A DNA stretch of 55,117 bases from Bacteroidales bacterium (GCA_017554335.1 JAFZIO010000048.1:1-55117), one strand, 5' to 3'. Counted from the stretch's first letter, positions 40,795 through 49,782 are shown. Notes: generated by a model not told the origin, from the sequence alone. Translations and numbers: made by a program.

Positions 40795-42111
40795 ATGAGA
40801 GTAATATCTGAAGAATTAATGGCAGAGGCATGTCGCCTCAACGATATAAGCCGGCCGGGATCAGCCACCATCATGGAGTGTTCCAAACTGTCGGCCTGCC
40901 TGGAAAAGCAGACCGGTATCCCCTTCATCCATCTGGAGCTGGGTTCGCCCGGCTTTGCCCCAAACCGTATAGGAGTGGAGGCGGAAAAGGCGGCACTCGA
41001 TGCTGGCGTCGGCTCCAAGTACTCTCCGGCCGACGGGCTGCCGGTGCTGAAAGAAGCGTCGTCGAAATTCGTCAAGGCGTTTCTTGGGCTTGACATCGAT
41101 CCGGCGTGCCATATTCCGACCACCGGCTCCATGCTCGGCGCCTTCAGCGCCTTGCGCATAGCAAGCCAGTGCGTCCCGGGGCGACGGAAGATATTGGTGC
41201 TGGAGCCCAGCTTCTCCGCCAACAAGAAGCAGATGGCCATTCTGGAAATACCCTGGAAGGGAGTGGAAGTGGCTGAATTGAGAGGCCCGCACTTCCGTGA
41301 GCGCCTGAGAGAGGCAATGTCCGACGACGACTATGCGGCGATTATCTATTCCAACCCCAACAATCCCTCCTGGATGTGCCTGTCGGAGGAAGAACTGCAG
41401 AACATAGCGGCCGTATCCCGTGAAACCGGCGCCATCGTCATAGAGGATATGGCCTATTTCTGCATGGACATGAGGGGGGCCGGATATGGCACGCCCGGCC
41501 GGGAGCCGTATCCGCCGACCATCGCCAGATACACCGGACGCTTCATCCTGCTAATTTCCGCATCCAAGATTTTCTCCTATGCCGGCCAGCGTATAGCGGT
41601 CCTTTGTGTAGGCCCCGCACTTTTCAACGAGCATTTCGACGCTCTCGCCCGGCGCTACGGAGACAGCGGCCTCTTCGGGCATACGTTAGCGGGAAGCATA
41701 TTGGACATGATTACCTCCGGGTGCACGGCAAGCACACAATGGGGCTTGGCAGCAATGATGGAAAAGAGCTGCGACGGCAGCCTTGATTTCGTCAAGGATA
41801 TCAGCGAGTATGGGGTCAGGGCCGCCCGGATGAAGACGATATTCCTGCAAAACGGCTTCAGCCTCAGCTACGAAAGCGACGCCCGCGGAAAGATTGGCGA
41901 CGGCTTCTTCTTTACCATAAGTTATCCCGGCATGGACAGCGGCACCCTGGTCGAAGAGTTGCTCGCGTATGGAGTAAGTACCGTGAGCCTGGACAAGATG
42001 GGCAGCAAGCGCCATGGCGTGCGCATATGCTCCAGCCGCATTCAAGAAGACCAATTCGCCCTCCTGGCGCAGAGAATGGCGGATTTTGCCGCCGACCACG
42101 GAACTCGCTGA
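40795..42111 (+). CDS. PLP-dependent aminotransferase, class I/II
   Basis: A 438-residue fold-type I PLP enzyme. Substrate and cofactor motifs include ELGSPGFAPNRIG, YSPADGLPVLKEA, IIYSNPNNPSWMCLSEEEL and VIEDMAYFCMDM (PLP ring Asp). The Schiff-base Lys is in LISASKIFSYAGQR. The layout resembles aspartate/aromatic aminotransferases, but the amino acid used cannot be told. It follows the long palindromic gap and converges with the DUF819 gene, the two stop codons being 2 bp apart. Confidence 0.88.
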   Translation: MRVISEELMAEACRLNDISRPGSATIMECSKLSACLEKQTGIPFIHLELGSPGFAPNRIGVEAEKAALDAGVGSKYSPADGLPVLKEASSKFVKAFLGLDIDPACHIPTTGSMLGAFSALRIASQCVPGRRKILVLEPSFSANKKQMAILEIPWKGVEVAELRGPHFRERLREAMSDDDYAAIIYSNPNNPSWMCLSEEELQNIAAVSRETGAIVIEDMAYFCMDMRGAGYGTPGREPYPPTIARYTGRFILLISASKIFSYAGQRIAVLCVGPALFNEHFDALARRYGDSGLFGHTLAGSILDMITSGCTASTQWGLAAMMEKSCDGSLDFVKDISEYGVRAARMKTIFLQNGFSLSYESDARGKIGDGFFFTISYPGMDSGTLVEELLAYGVSTVSLDKMGSKRHGVRICSSRIQEDQFALLAQRMADFAADHGTR

Positions 42112-42113
42112 TA

Positions 42114-43283
42114 TTACCCCAGCAGACCGGCAATCAGGACCCCAAGATAGTTACCAACGGCATAACCTATTATTCCAATAGATATGCCGCTGATAATTAC
42201 GCGTTTATTCTTCATGGCCCCGGCTATCATGGGGACGAAGAGCGGAGAGTTTATCATGGCAACGGAGGTTATAACCGCTGTATCTGCGTCGACCCGGAAG
42301 AGGCGGGAGAACAGCACCTGGAGCGTCAGCGAGCCGAAGATGGCGAAGGCGATGTAGCACAATAACCAGAATCCGTTAACAAGGTCGAGGCTCTTGGGAT
42401 CGGCCATAGAAGCTACCACAAGGCTGAAGACGAGCACCAGATACATGCCGACATCATAACTCTTGGTCCATTTGCCTACCGCAGGAACAAAAGAGGCGGC
42501 AATAGCCAGGGTGGTGATGGTCAGTATCAGCACCAGCATATCTATGCCTCCGGTGATCAAGAATGACATACCCAGGCCGACGCCCATAATGAGTATGGCC
42601 AGGCCGATGGCAGACAGCGTTCCCTTCCTGTTTTCGCGGGAGAAAATATCCTTGTACATCTGCGTCTCATCCATTGCCATAACGGAACTGCTTGTTGCCT
42701 CGTTTGTCTCGCAAGCGGCGAATGGCAGCACCTTCCTGGCGAGCTTGATTCCCACAGCCGCCAGGAAAACCAGATAGATGAAGCTTACGAGCATATCTAT
42801 TGAATTGACAATCAGATAAGTGCCTTCGTCAACATCCAGCATCATCTTTACCGCCGCAAGGTTGGGAGTGCCGCCGGTGTAGATGCCCGTAATCATTCCC
42901 GCCACAGATGCAGCATCGTCACCCAGATGGCTCCGGAAAAGGAAGTAACCGGATATGACAACGATGAATACGGATATCAGCCCTATGATGAGAGAGGTGA
43001 GAGCCTTCTTAATCGGCCACTCCCTGAAGTTGCAGGCAAAAAGGATAAGCGGTATCGCCAGCGGAATGGTCACGCTGGAAAGTGCATCCTGAAGGGGGAA
43101 CACCAGCTCACGAGCCCCTTCGATCGGATAGATCAATAAGTGCCCGACAATTATCCCTATAAAATACATCATCAAGATGGCGCCTATGCGGGCTATGACC
43201 TTGACTTTCCGGGACATGCGCACCACAAGCGCAGGCGTTACCAGAAAGAAAACGGTCCATAGGACGAGGATGAGGGCGTTCAT
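42114..43283 (-). CDS. DUF819-family membrane transporter
   Basis: A 389-residue inner-membrane protein with about 11-12 hydrophobic helices and an internal repeat, as in DUF819 (YjcL-like). Conserved Gly/Pro-rich blocks are GMITGIYTGGTPNLAAVKMM and TSVAMINSPLFVPMIAGAMK, placed where ion- or substrate-binding helix breaks lie in related carriers. The substrate is not known; amino-acid-related transport is a guess from the neighbouring aminotransferase. It is divergent from the cyclophilin gene. Confidence 0.85.
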   Translation of the reverse strand: MNALILVLWTVFFLVTPALVVRMSRKVKVIARIGAILMMYFIGIIVGHLLIYPIEGARELVFPLQDALSSVTIPLAIPLILFACNFREWPIKKALTSLIIGLISVFIVVISGYFLFRSHLGDDAASVAGMITGIYTGGTPNLAAVKMMLDVDEGTYLIVNSIDMLVSFIYLVFLAAVGIKLARKVLPFAACETNEATSSSVMAMDETQMYKDIFSRENRKGTLSAIGLAILIMGVGLGMSFLITGGIDMLVLILTITTLAIAASFVPAVGKWTKSYDVGMYLVLVFSLVVASMADPKSLDLVNGFWLLCYIAFAIFGSLTLQVLFSRLFRVDADTAVITSVAMINSPLFVPMIAGAMKNKRVIISGISIGIIGYAVGNYLGVLIAGLLG

Positions 43284-43302
43284 GACTGCGAATATACCAA
43301 TT

Positions 43303-43335
43303 ATTGCGCTTATTACAGATAAATAATTAACTTTG
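43303..43335 (+). promoter_or_regulatory. Promoter of the cyclophilin lipoprotein gene, near-leaderless
   Basis: ATTG (43303-43306), 21-bp spacer, TAACTTTG (43328-43335), ending 5 bp before the ATG at 43341. Confidence 0.55.
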
Positions 43336-43340
43336 TAAAT

Positions 43341-44048
43341 ATGAAAAAGACATTATTATTAATTTGCGTAGTGGCTGCGGCGCTCGTTGTAGCGGGCTGC
43401 GGCAACAGGAACGGAAACAAGCAGAAGGGATCCGAATCCGCAGAAGTAAGCCAGACAGAAGCCATGGCGGACTCCGTTAAACAGGAAAAATTGAAACATG
43501 ATACTATGGAACGTATTGCAGCAATGCCCGCCGAGCCTGTGTTTGACATCGTAACCAGCCTCGGCACCATCAAGGTCAGGCTCTACGCCGACACCCCCAA
43601 GCACCGTGAGAACTTCGCCAAGCTGGCCTTCGACGGCTTTTACAACGGCCTCCTCTTCCACCGTGTGATCGCCAACTTCATGATCCAGGGCGGCGACCCC
43701 CTCACAAAGAACATCGAGAACCAGCCCAAATTCGGCACCGGCGGCCCCGGCTACCAGATTCCGGCGGAAATCGTTGCTGGCCACCATCATAAGAAAGGAG
43801 CCCTCGCAGCAGCACGCAAGGGCGATATGGCCAACCCCATGAAGGAATCCAGTGGCTCCCAGTTCTACATTGTGCAGAGCGAGGCCGGCTGCAGCCACCT
43901 CGACGGCGAGTACACCATCTTCGGCGAAACCATCGACGGATTTGCGGTTATCGACAAGATTGCAGCAGTCCAGACCGACGGCCGCGGCCTCCCTTTGGAG
44001 CCTGTAATGATAATTTCTGTAAAATACGACGAGGAACTTAACCAATAG
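43341..44048 (+). CDS. Cyclophilin-type peptidyl-prolyl isomerase lipoprotein
   Basis: A 235-residue predicted lipoprotein that should speed folding of envelope proteins. The signal sequence has lipobox LVVAGC near residue 20, then a charged Gln/Lys/Glu-rich linker. The cyclophilin domain spans about 62-232 and keeps the catalytic Arg in LLFHRVIANFMIQGGD, the GSQFYIV strand and YTIFGETIDGFAVID. The length is typical for a periplasmic bacterial cyclophilin with a tether. Confidence 0.93.
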   Translation: MKKTLLLICVVAAALVVAGCGNRNGNKQKGSESAEVSQTEAMADSVKQEKLKHDTMERIAAMPAEPVFDIVTSLGTIKVRLYADTPKHRENFAKLAFDGFYNGLLFHRVIANFMIQGGDPLTKNIENQPKFGTGGPGYQIPAEIVAGHHHKKGALAAARKGDMANPMKESSGSQFYIVQSEAGCSHLDGEYTIFGETIDGFAVIDKIAAVQTDGRGLPLEPVMIISVKYDEELNQ

Positions 44049-44106
44049 CTGCAAGTTTGGCACGCCTCTTGCAAAAAACTTAACCGAATAGTTTTTTCAT
44101 AGGTTA

Positions 44107-44154
44107 AATTTTAGGTTAGAATTGCAAGCGCCCCGCGTCGAGAGATGCGGGGTG
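44107..44154 (+). repeat. 22-bp direct repeat plus G+C hairpin, left copy
   Basis: The first 22 bp (44107-44128, AATTTTAGGTTAGAATTGCA then AG) are identical to 48795-48816. A hairpin with CCCCGC/GCGGGG arms follows (44131-44136 with 44147-44152). It may be the terminator for the cyclophilin gene, but the conserved 22 bp upstream is not explained by that. Confidence 0.75.
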
Positions 44155-44227
44155 TGTTGTTCGCACGATGCCCACGAGATACTTGCTCTCGGTCAATGTG
44201 GAATGTAATCAAGTTGCGAAAAAAGCG

Positions 44228-44235
44228 TATATTTG
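44228..44235 (+). promoter_or_regulatory. -7 box of the large surface lipoprotein gene
   Basis: TATATTTG, an exact match, giving a leader of about 30 nt before the ATG at 44271. No -33 element at the right spacing is visible. Confidence 0.5.
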
Positions 44236-44270
44236 TAGTAACCGCATAATGACAAATAACCTACTACAAT

Positions 44271-47200
44271 ATGAAGTCTCTTCCTAAACTCCTGATTGCC
44301 ACCACTCTGCTGGCATGTTTTGCAGTATCCTGCTACGACGAAACGGCCGTAATGGACAAAATCAACGGTCTGGACAGCCGCATCTCTGCGCTCGAACAGC
44401 AGATGCGTACGGCCAACGACAACATAAGCAGCCTGCAGACGATTACGGCGGCGCTGCAGAAGAACGTCTCCGTAAGCTCCGTGACGGAAGTTGACGGCGG
44501 CTACAAGATCGTTTTCTCCGACGGCACCTCTGCCACCATCAAGAACGGCACTGACGGCCGCACCCCGTCCATGGGCGTCAAACAGGACGCCGACGGCGTC
44601 TATTACTGGACCCTGGACGGCAACTGGCTGCTCGATTCCAATGGCAAAAAGCTGCGCGTGACGGGCGAAAATGGCAAGGACGGAGCTTCAGGAGCCGATG
44701 CGATATCCCCTCAGCTCAAGATTGAAAAGGGTTACTGGTACGTCTCCACCGACGGAGGCGCTACCTGGAGCCAGATGGGTAAGGCTACCGGCGAGGATGG
44801 CGACGCCTGGTTTACGGAAGTCAAGTGGGACGATGACTACGTATATCTTACGCTTGCCGACGGCACCCTCCTCAAGCTCCGCAGGGGAGAGGGTCCGATT
44901 ATCTCCATTGCGGCGATTCCCGATTATAACGACGGTTCCGTGAAGGCTGGTACAGGCCTCTTCACCATCCGCTTCAACGTAGAACCGGCCGGTTCCGCAG
45001 AGAGCCTGCTGGACCTCGCGAAGGACTGCTTCAAGCTGAAGGCCGTTTACACCCTCACCAAGGCCGAGGGCGACATCATTACCCTTCCCATCCACAAGCG
45101 TACTGTTAAGGACGGTATACTCACTATCACCACCACCGGCGAGGACCTGGCTCCCGAGTTCGCAAGCAAGAAGCTCGGAGTGAATGCCGCCCTCTTCATC
45201 AGCGATGATATTTTCGCCGTCAATACCGGCTACTTCCCTCTCTGGCCCGTGAACGAATACATGGGCCACGAGTACGTGGACCTGGGCCTGAAGTCAGGAA
45301 ACATGTGGGCCGAGACCAACCTTGGGGCCGAAAATCCGGGAGAGCCCGGAAACTATTACTCCTGGGGCGAGTTAACACCCAAGGACAACTACACCTGGGG
45401 CAAGTATCTCTGGTGCAACGGAACCGATGATTCCATCACCAAGTATAATCTGGAAGACGGTAAGGTATCCCTGAAGGATTATGGCTATGAAGATGATGCA
45501 GCCCGCAAGGAATGGGGCGGGGAATGGCGTATCCCTACTGCGGACGACTGGGCTGAACTGATGGACAAAACCAAGTTTGCCTGGGCATGGACATATAGGG
45601 ACGGCTCATACGGATATGAAATCAAAAGCAAAAAGGGCGGTTCTGACCAGTCAATATTCCTTCCTACTACCGGTCATAAGAGCGGGACGGATCTTATCTG
45701 TCAGGGACAGGGCTATTACTGGACTTCGAATCTTTGGAGCAAGGCTCAGGTATCTCCTGACATGGCTAATTTCGTTGTCTTCAAGAGCCCTGATTGGGAA
45801 GACGGCATACATTCGATTTCACGCTCTGTCGGCATCGTCATCCGTCCGGTCCTCGGCAAATACGAGGATAATAATGTTACAGGTATAAGCATCACCCCTG
45901 AGACCCTTACCCTTGCCGTTGGGATGTCAAGGCATCTGATTGCCAAACTGGAACCGGAACATGCTGACAATCCTAAGGTTACCTGGTCTTCAAGCAATCC
46001 GGGCGTAGCCACGGTATCCGAGGATGGCGTCGTTATCGCAGTTGCAGCCGGTACCGCCAACATTACCGTCAAGTCCGTTGACGGCGGCTATACAGCCACC
46101 TGTGCCGTTACCGTAAAAGACAAGTCGGCATTTTCTCCCGAAGCTGTCGATCTCGGTTTTCCGTCCGGAGTAAAATGGGCCACCTTCAACGTGGGTGCCA
46201 TCAGCCCCGAGGACTATGGCGATTACTTTGCCTGGGGCGAAACTGAGCCGTATTACCTTCCCGGCTACGCGCTGGATAATCCTTGCAAAGACTGGAAGTC
46301 AGATAAAACGGGGGGATATGTCTGGGGGTCCTATAAGTGGAGTACCGGGAATACTGACCAAATCACAAAGTATAACAATTCTAACAACGAATCAAGTTTC
46401 AAGGATTATAATTACCAGGACGATCCAGCCCGGGTCAACTGGGGCGGAGAGTGGCGCACGCCTACCCGCGCAGATATGTCGGATTTGCAGGATTATTGTG
46501 TATGGACCCAGGAGGTTGTCAATAACATCTTTGGTTGCAGGATTACCAGTAAAATTAATGGTAACTCCATCTTTATCCCTGCCGGCGGACATAGAGAGGA
46601 CATGGATATCATAACATTGGGTACCGAGTGTAATTATATGACTGCAACTGGAATGGGTAATAAGTTTTACTTTTTTCTGTTCCATAAGCCCAGTTCGGGT
46701 TTTACCGGTGTAGGTAATGGCGTTTATAATCGTTGTTACGGAGTGACTGTCCGCCCTGTCCTCGGAGAAGAAAAGGTTTTTCCGATTACCGGACTCAGCA
46801 TCGACCAGACGGAAATCACACTGGCGCCGGGTGAGACTTGCAAGCTCCACGCAATTGTGGAGCCTGAGACGGCTACATTTAAGCATTTTATCAGCTGGAG
46901 CTGCACAGACAATGGTGTGGTTAAGGTGGAGTCTGGTCTTGTGACCGCTCTTAAACCAGGTCAGGCCATTGTTACGGTACAGACACACGACGGTGAGTTC
47001 AAGGCCTCCTGCACTGTTACCGTCAATGGTGGGTCCGAAGACCCCCAGGATGTAGTTGACCTTGGCCTTCCTTCCGGCGTCAAGTGGGCAAAGTGCAACC
47101 TGGGAGCCAAGTCCGAAGAAGAATACGGCGACTACTTTGCCTGGGGTGAGACGGAGCCGTACTATCAGAATGGTTATGCACTGGCCGACAATCCCCTCTG

Positions 47201-48578
47201 GAAATCCGGCAAGAATGCCGGCTACGACTGGCCTTCGTACCGCTGGTGCAACGGAGACTGGGACAAGATAAACAAGTACAATACAAATAGTTACTATGGC
47301 CCGACGGTTGACAATATCACCACTGTTTCCGCTGAAGACGATGCTGCGGCAGTCGCTCTTGGAGGGGGCTGGCGTATGCCTACCAGCGCCGATTGGGAGG
47401 ACTTGATGAATCCGAACAACTGCGAATGGACCTGGACCACTTCCGGCGGAGTCCTGGGCTACAAGGTCACCAGCCACAAGACTAAGGAATCCATATTCCT
47501 CCCTGCATGTGGACGTCGTGTGGAGGAGATTCTGGACCTTGATGAAAAAGAAATCGAGGATGCGAACGGTTACTATTGGTCTTCAACCCTGTCGGAGTAT
47601 TCCTGCAATGCCCTGGCCCGTTGTTTCTTCAAGGACAGCCAGTCCTCCAATACCGAATGGTACGACGAACCTCGCTGCTATGGTTTAGCAATACGCCCTG
47701 TGCTTGATGTCGCGCAGGCTGCGTCTTCGGTTGAAAGGCAGTGGGTTTACGAATATGAGTCCCAGGGCGAAACCATCAAGACTGTCTATGATTTCGGGGC
47801 CTCTTTCCCGCACCGTCTGTTCACGAAAGAGGAGCCTCTCTCCAGCGACGTATTGCCCTCTGACCAGTTTGAAGGCAATCAATATTCCATCGTCAAACTC
47901 CCGGACGGAGGCGTCAAGGTGTATTCGGACGACCCCAGACTTATGTGGTATGTGTTCTATGGCGTAACGGCAACTGCTGCCACTCTCGTAAAGTATTATT
48001 CGTCGGATTACTACACGAAGGAGGATATTTACAATATCTGGGATAAATATCCGGAGGAGGATCAATATGGATTAATAATCAATACGATAACTGTCAAGAC
48101 CAGAGACCCGTTCGAAAAACTAAAATGGGAGCAGTGGGTGTTGGAAGTTGACGGCTACAAATATCGTATCTACGGTTCCGATTACGATAACGTAGGGGGC
48201 GATCAATACAAACTCTTTGTGAATTCGGTCCTTCACGGCCAGGCGTGCTCCGTTCCTATAGTAAGGATGAACAACTATGGCTCGGAGGAAGATTTTGCAA
48301 AGGTTGACGTAAAAGACAAAATTGCCGTTATTGACAGGGGTGATTTGACTTTCTCTGAAAAGTATGAGAATGCTTCAAAGGCAGGCGCCATGGCGGTGAT
48401 ATGCGCAAACAGCATGGATGGACATGCACTCGTCTTACCCAATTTGGCTGGAGTCAGTGGCAACGTGAAAAAAATACCGTTCGTTACTGTCATCAAAGAA
48501 GCCGGAGAGCGCTTGAACGGTAAGAGTACAGCCACCTTTACCTGGTGCACTGAACCTGGTGAAATAGAAGGATATTAA
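44271..48578 (+). CDS. Modular surface lipoprotein (DUF4988 N-terminus, three FISUMP-like domains, two Big_2, PA-like domain)
   Basis: A 1435-residue predicted lipoprotein with lipobox FAVSC near residue 21. A short coiled coil (about 30-65) leads into a DUF4988-like region with collagen-like ENGKDGASGADAIS. Three homologous domains, each opening VDLGL/VDLGF-x-SG-x-x-W and ending IRPVL or VRPVL, lie at about 332-529, 623-835 and 926-1145. They resemble the Fibrobacter major paralogous (FISUMP) fold and carry YWTS/YWSS cores. Big_2 Ig-like domains lie between them (about 535-617 and 839-920). A unique stretch (about 1150-1300) and a protease-associated-like domain (DKIAVIDRGDLTFSEKYENA) finish it. 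No catalytic site is visible. A binding or adhesion role at the cell surface is inferred. Confidence 0.85.
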   Translation: MKSLPKLLIATTLLACFAVSCYDETAVMDKINGLDSRISALEQQMRTANDNISSLQTITAALQKNVSVSSVTEVDGGYKIVFSDGTSATIKNGTDGRTPSMGVKQDADGVYYWTLDGNWLLDSNGKKLRVTGENGKDGASGADAISPQLKIEKGYWYVSTDGGATWSQMGKATGEDGDAWFTEVKWDDDYVYLTLADGTLLKLRRGEGPIISIAAIPDYNDGSVKAGTGLFTIRFNVEPAGSAESLLDLAKDCFKLKAVYTLTKAEGDIITLPIHKRTVKDGILTITTTGEDLAPEFASKKLGVNAALFISDDIFAVNTGYFPLWPVNEYMGHEYVDLGLKSGNMWAETNLGAENPGEPGNYYSWGELTPKDNYTWGKYLWCNGTDDSITKYNLEDGKVSLKDYGYEDDAARKEWGGEWRIPTADDWAELMDKTKFAWAWTYRDGSYGYEIKSKKGGSDQSIFLPTTGHKSGTDLICQGQGYYWTSNLWSKAQVSPDMANFVVFKSPDWEDGIHSISRSVGIVIRPVLGKYEDNNVTGISITPETLTLAVGMSRHLIAKLEPEHADNPKVTWSSSNPGVATVSEDGVVIAVAAGTANITVKSVDGGYTATCAVTVKDKSAFSPEAVDLGFPSGVKWATFNVGAISPEDYGDYFAWGETEPYYLPGYALDNPCKDWKSDKTGGYVWGSYKWSTGNTDQITKYNNSNNESSFKDYNYQDDPARVNWGGEWRTPTRADMSDLQDYCVWTQEVVNNIFGCRITSKINGNSIFIPAGGHREDMDIITLGTECNYMTATGMGNKFYFFLFHKPSSGFTGVGNGVYNRCYGVTVRPVLGEEKVFPITGLSIDQTEITLAPGETCKLHAIVEPETATFKHFISWSCTDNGVVKVESGLVTALKPGQAIVTVQTHDGEFKASCTVTVNGGSEDPQDVVDLGLPSGVKWAKCNLGAKSEEEYGDYFAWGETEPYYQNGYALADNPLWKSGKNAGYDWPSYRWCNGDWDKINKYNTNSYYGPTVDNITTVSAEDDAAAVALGGGWRMPTSADWEDLMNPNNCEWTWTTSGGVLGYKVTSHKTKESIFLPACGRRVEEILDLDEKEIEDANGYYWSSTLSEYSCNALARCFFKDSQSSNTEWYDEPRCYGLAIRPVLDVAQAASSVERQWVYEYESQGETIKTVYDFGASFPHRLFTKEEPLSSDVLPSDQFEGNQYSIVKLPDGGVKVYSDDPRLMWYVFYGVTATAATLVKYYSSDYYTKEDIYNIWDKYPEEDQYGLIINTITVKTRDPFEKLKWEQWVLEVDGYKYRIYGSDYDNVGGDQYKLFVNSVLHGQACSVPIVRMNNYGSEEDFAKVDVKDKIAVIDRGDLTFSEKYENASKAGAMAVICANSMDGHALVLPNLAGVSGNVKKIPFVTVIKEAGERLNGKSTATFTWCTEPGEIEGY

Positions 48579-48594
48579 CTGCTGGACAGGGCTG

Positions 48595-48702
48595 TCAGCG
48601 GATAAAGCCCTTAAGGAGTTTGTGCAGCATCTTGCTCACATCTTCGTAATCCTTGGGGTGGCAGTTGGCGAATGCCGACTGATGCCGAGTTTTTAATGAC
48701 AT
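48595..48702 (-). CDS. Possible 35-aa small protein or gene remnant
   Basis: A minus-strand frame from ATG (48700-48702) to TGA (48595-48597), starting MSLKTRHQSAFANCHPKD and ending KGFIR. It is basic and helical at the C-terminus (VSKMLHKLLKGF). Codon choice resembles real genes here, and the end looks like a natural protein C-terminus. It could be the last piece of a decayed gene that was displaced when the neighbouring DNA changed. No family was recognised and no clear promoter is present. Confidence 0.3.
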   Translation of the reverse strand: MSLKTRHQSAFANCHPKDYEDVSKMLHKLLKGFIR

Positions 48703-48794
48703 TATTCATGCAGAAGTTTCGCGTATGTTTCGCAAAACGATTGTCTGACAAATAGCAAGCCCTTGATTATGATTGGGATATGCTGATTTCTTCC

Positions 48795-48842
48795 AATTTT
48801 AGGTTAGAATTGCAAGTTGCCCGCGCTGTGAAGCGCGGGCAA
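48795..48842 (+). repeat. 22-bp direct repeat plus G+C hairpin, right copy
   Basis: 48795-48816 is identical to 44107-44128. The hairpin that follows has an 11-bp perfect stem (TTGCCCGCGCT with AGCGCGGGCAA) and a GTGA loop, then a T-rich stretch. It lies between the large lipoprotein gene and bcp. Confidence 0.8.
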
Positions 48843-48872
48843 TATTGTTTAAGGTATTCCCAATAAAGTTAC

Positions 48873-48880
48873 TAACTTTG
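48873..48880 (+). promoter_or_regulatory. -7 box of bcp
   Basis: TAACTTTG, an exact TAnnTTTG match 16 bp before the ATG at 48897. Confidence 0.5.
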
Positions 48881-48896
48881 TTGAAACTACTTCAAT

Positions 48897-49349
48897 ATGC
48901 TTAAAATCGGTGACCGAATGCCGTCTTTCGAGGTTATGGACCAGGACGGGAATATGGTGAAGTCTGAGGATTTCATCGGAAAGGGTAAAAAGACCATCAT
49001 CTATTTCTATCCCAAGGACAATACGTCCGGCTGCACGGCCGAGGCATGCTCGTTCCGCGATAATTATGCGGAACTCACCGCCGCCGGTTACAACGTGGTT
49101 GGCGTGAGCAAAGACAGCGCAAAGTCGCACAGCGGCTTCCGGGCAAAGTTTGAGCTACCTTTCCGCCTGCTGGCAGATACCAGCACGCAGATGCTACAGG
49201 ACTTCGGCGCCTGGGGAGAGAAGAAGATGTACGGAAAGACCACTCTGGGCACGCTCCGCCGCACTTTCATCTTCAGCGAAGACGGCACCCTGGAGCGCAT
49301 CATAGAAAAAGTCGACACCAAGAACGCCGCCGGGCAGATTCTGGAATAA
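48897..49349 (+). CDS. bcp: Thioredoxin-dependent peroxiredoxin (Bcp/PrxQ)
   Basis: A cytosolic thiol peroxidase reducing H2O2 and organic hydroperoxides. It has 150 residues, normal for Bcp. The peroxidatic Cys lies in YPKDNTSGCTAEACSFRDNY. The second Cys five residues later (CTAEAC) is the resolving Cys of the PrxQ class, which forms an intramolecular disulfide. GVSKDSAKSHSGFRAKFELP and the catalytic Arg in RRTFIF are conserved. Confidence 0.95.
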   Translation: MLKIGDRMPSFEVMDQDGNMVKSEDFIGKGKKTIIYFYPKDNTSGCTAEACSFRDNYAELTAAGYNVVGVSKDSAKSHSGFRAKFELPFRLLADTSTQMLQDFGAWGEKKMYGKTTLGTLRRTFIFSEDGTLERIIEKVDTKNAAGQILE

Positions 49350-49353
49350 TTAG

Positions 49354-49361
49354 TACTTTTG
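49354..49361 (+). promoter_or_regulatory. -7 box of the DUF1232 gene, near-leaderless
   Basis: TACTTTTG, an exact match, ending 7 bp before the ATG at 49369. It lies immediately after the bcp stop codon. Confidence 0.5.
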
Positions 49362-49368
49362 CAGAGCC

Positions 49369-49764
49369 ATGTCTAATAAGAACCTCACATCCAAGGACTT
49401 GACGCTGTACGAGCGGAATTACTCCGAGGCGGCGTTCTGGAAGAAACTGAAGCAGATTGCCGGCAAGGCCGGGGTTAAAGTGGTGTATTATGCCCTGGTG
49501 CTGTTCTACACCCTCACGGATCCGGACACGCCTGCCAAATACAAAGCCGTGATTGCCGGAGCGCTGGGTTATCTCATCCTGCCGCTCGACGTGCTCCCGG
49601 ACTTCCTGCCTTTTGCCGGCCTGGCCGACGACTGGGCGGCCCTCATTGCGGCCGTGTCGTACGTGCTTTCCGCAATCTCCGCCCGCAGCAAGGAAAAGGC
49701 CAAGGCCAAGCTGCTCACATGGTTCCCTAACGCCAAGCCGTCGGACCTCGGCGATATTGCTTAA
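49369..49764 (+). CDS. DUF1232 (YkvA-type) small membrane protein
   Basis: A 131-residue protein with the DUF1232 core ALGYLILPLDVLPDFLPFAG followed by LADDWAAL, where the P-x-D-x-x-P motif is typical. Two hydrophobic helices (about 40-56 and 62-90) suggest a membrane protein. The function is not known; relatives occur next to toxin immunity or envelope genes. The aldolase gene starts 18 bp after the stop and may be in the same message. Confidence 0.87.
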   Translation: MSNKNLTSKDLTLYERNYSEAAFWKKLKQIAGKAGVKVVYYALVLFYTLTDPDTPAKYKAVIAGALGYLILPLDVLPDFLPFAGLADDWAALIAAVSYVLSAISARSKEKAKAKLLTWFPNAKPSDLGDIA

Positions 49765-49782
49765 CACGGTCCCAGCATTTTT

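Larger units (their letters stand above)
48579..48896. other. Intergenic region after the large lipoprotein gene
   Basis: About 318 bp holding a possible 35-aa minus-strand frame (48595-48702), the second 22-bp direct repeat with its hairpin (48795-48842), and the bcp promoter (48873-48880). The part between about 48710 and 48790 is A/T-rich with nothing I can identify. Confidence 0.7.

Noticed and set aside
44168-44284. A short plus-strand frame starting MPTRYLLSVNVEC before the large lipoprotein gene
   Set aside because: It crosses the promoter box and overlaps the start of the real gene in another frame; composition is A/T-rich and unlike coding DNA here.
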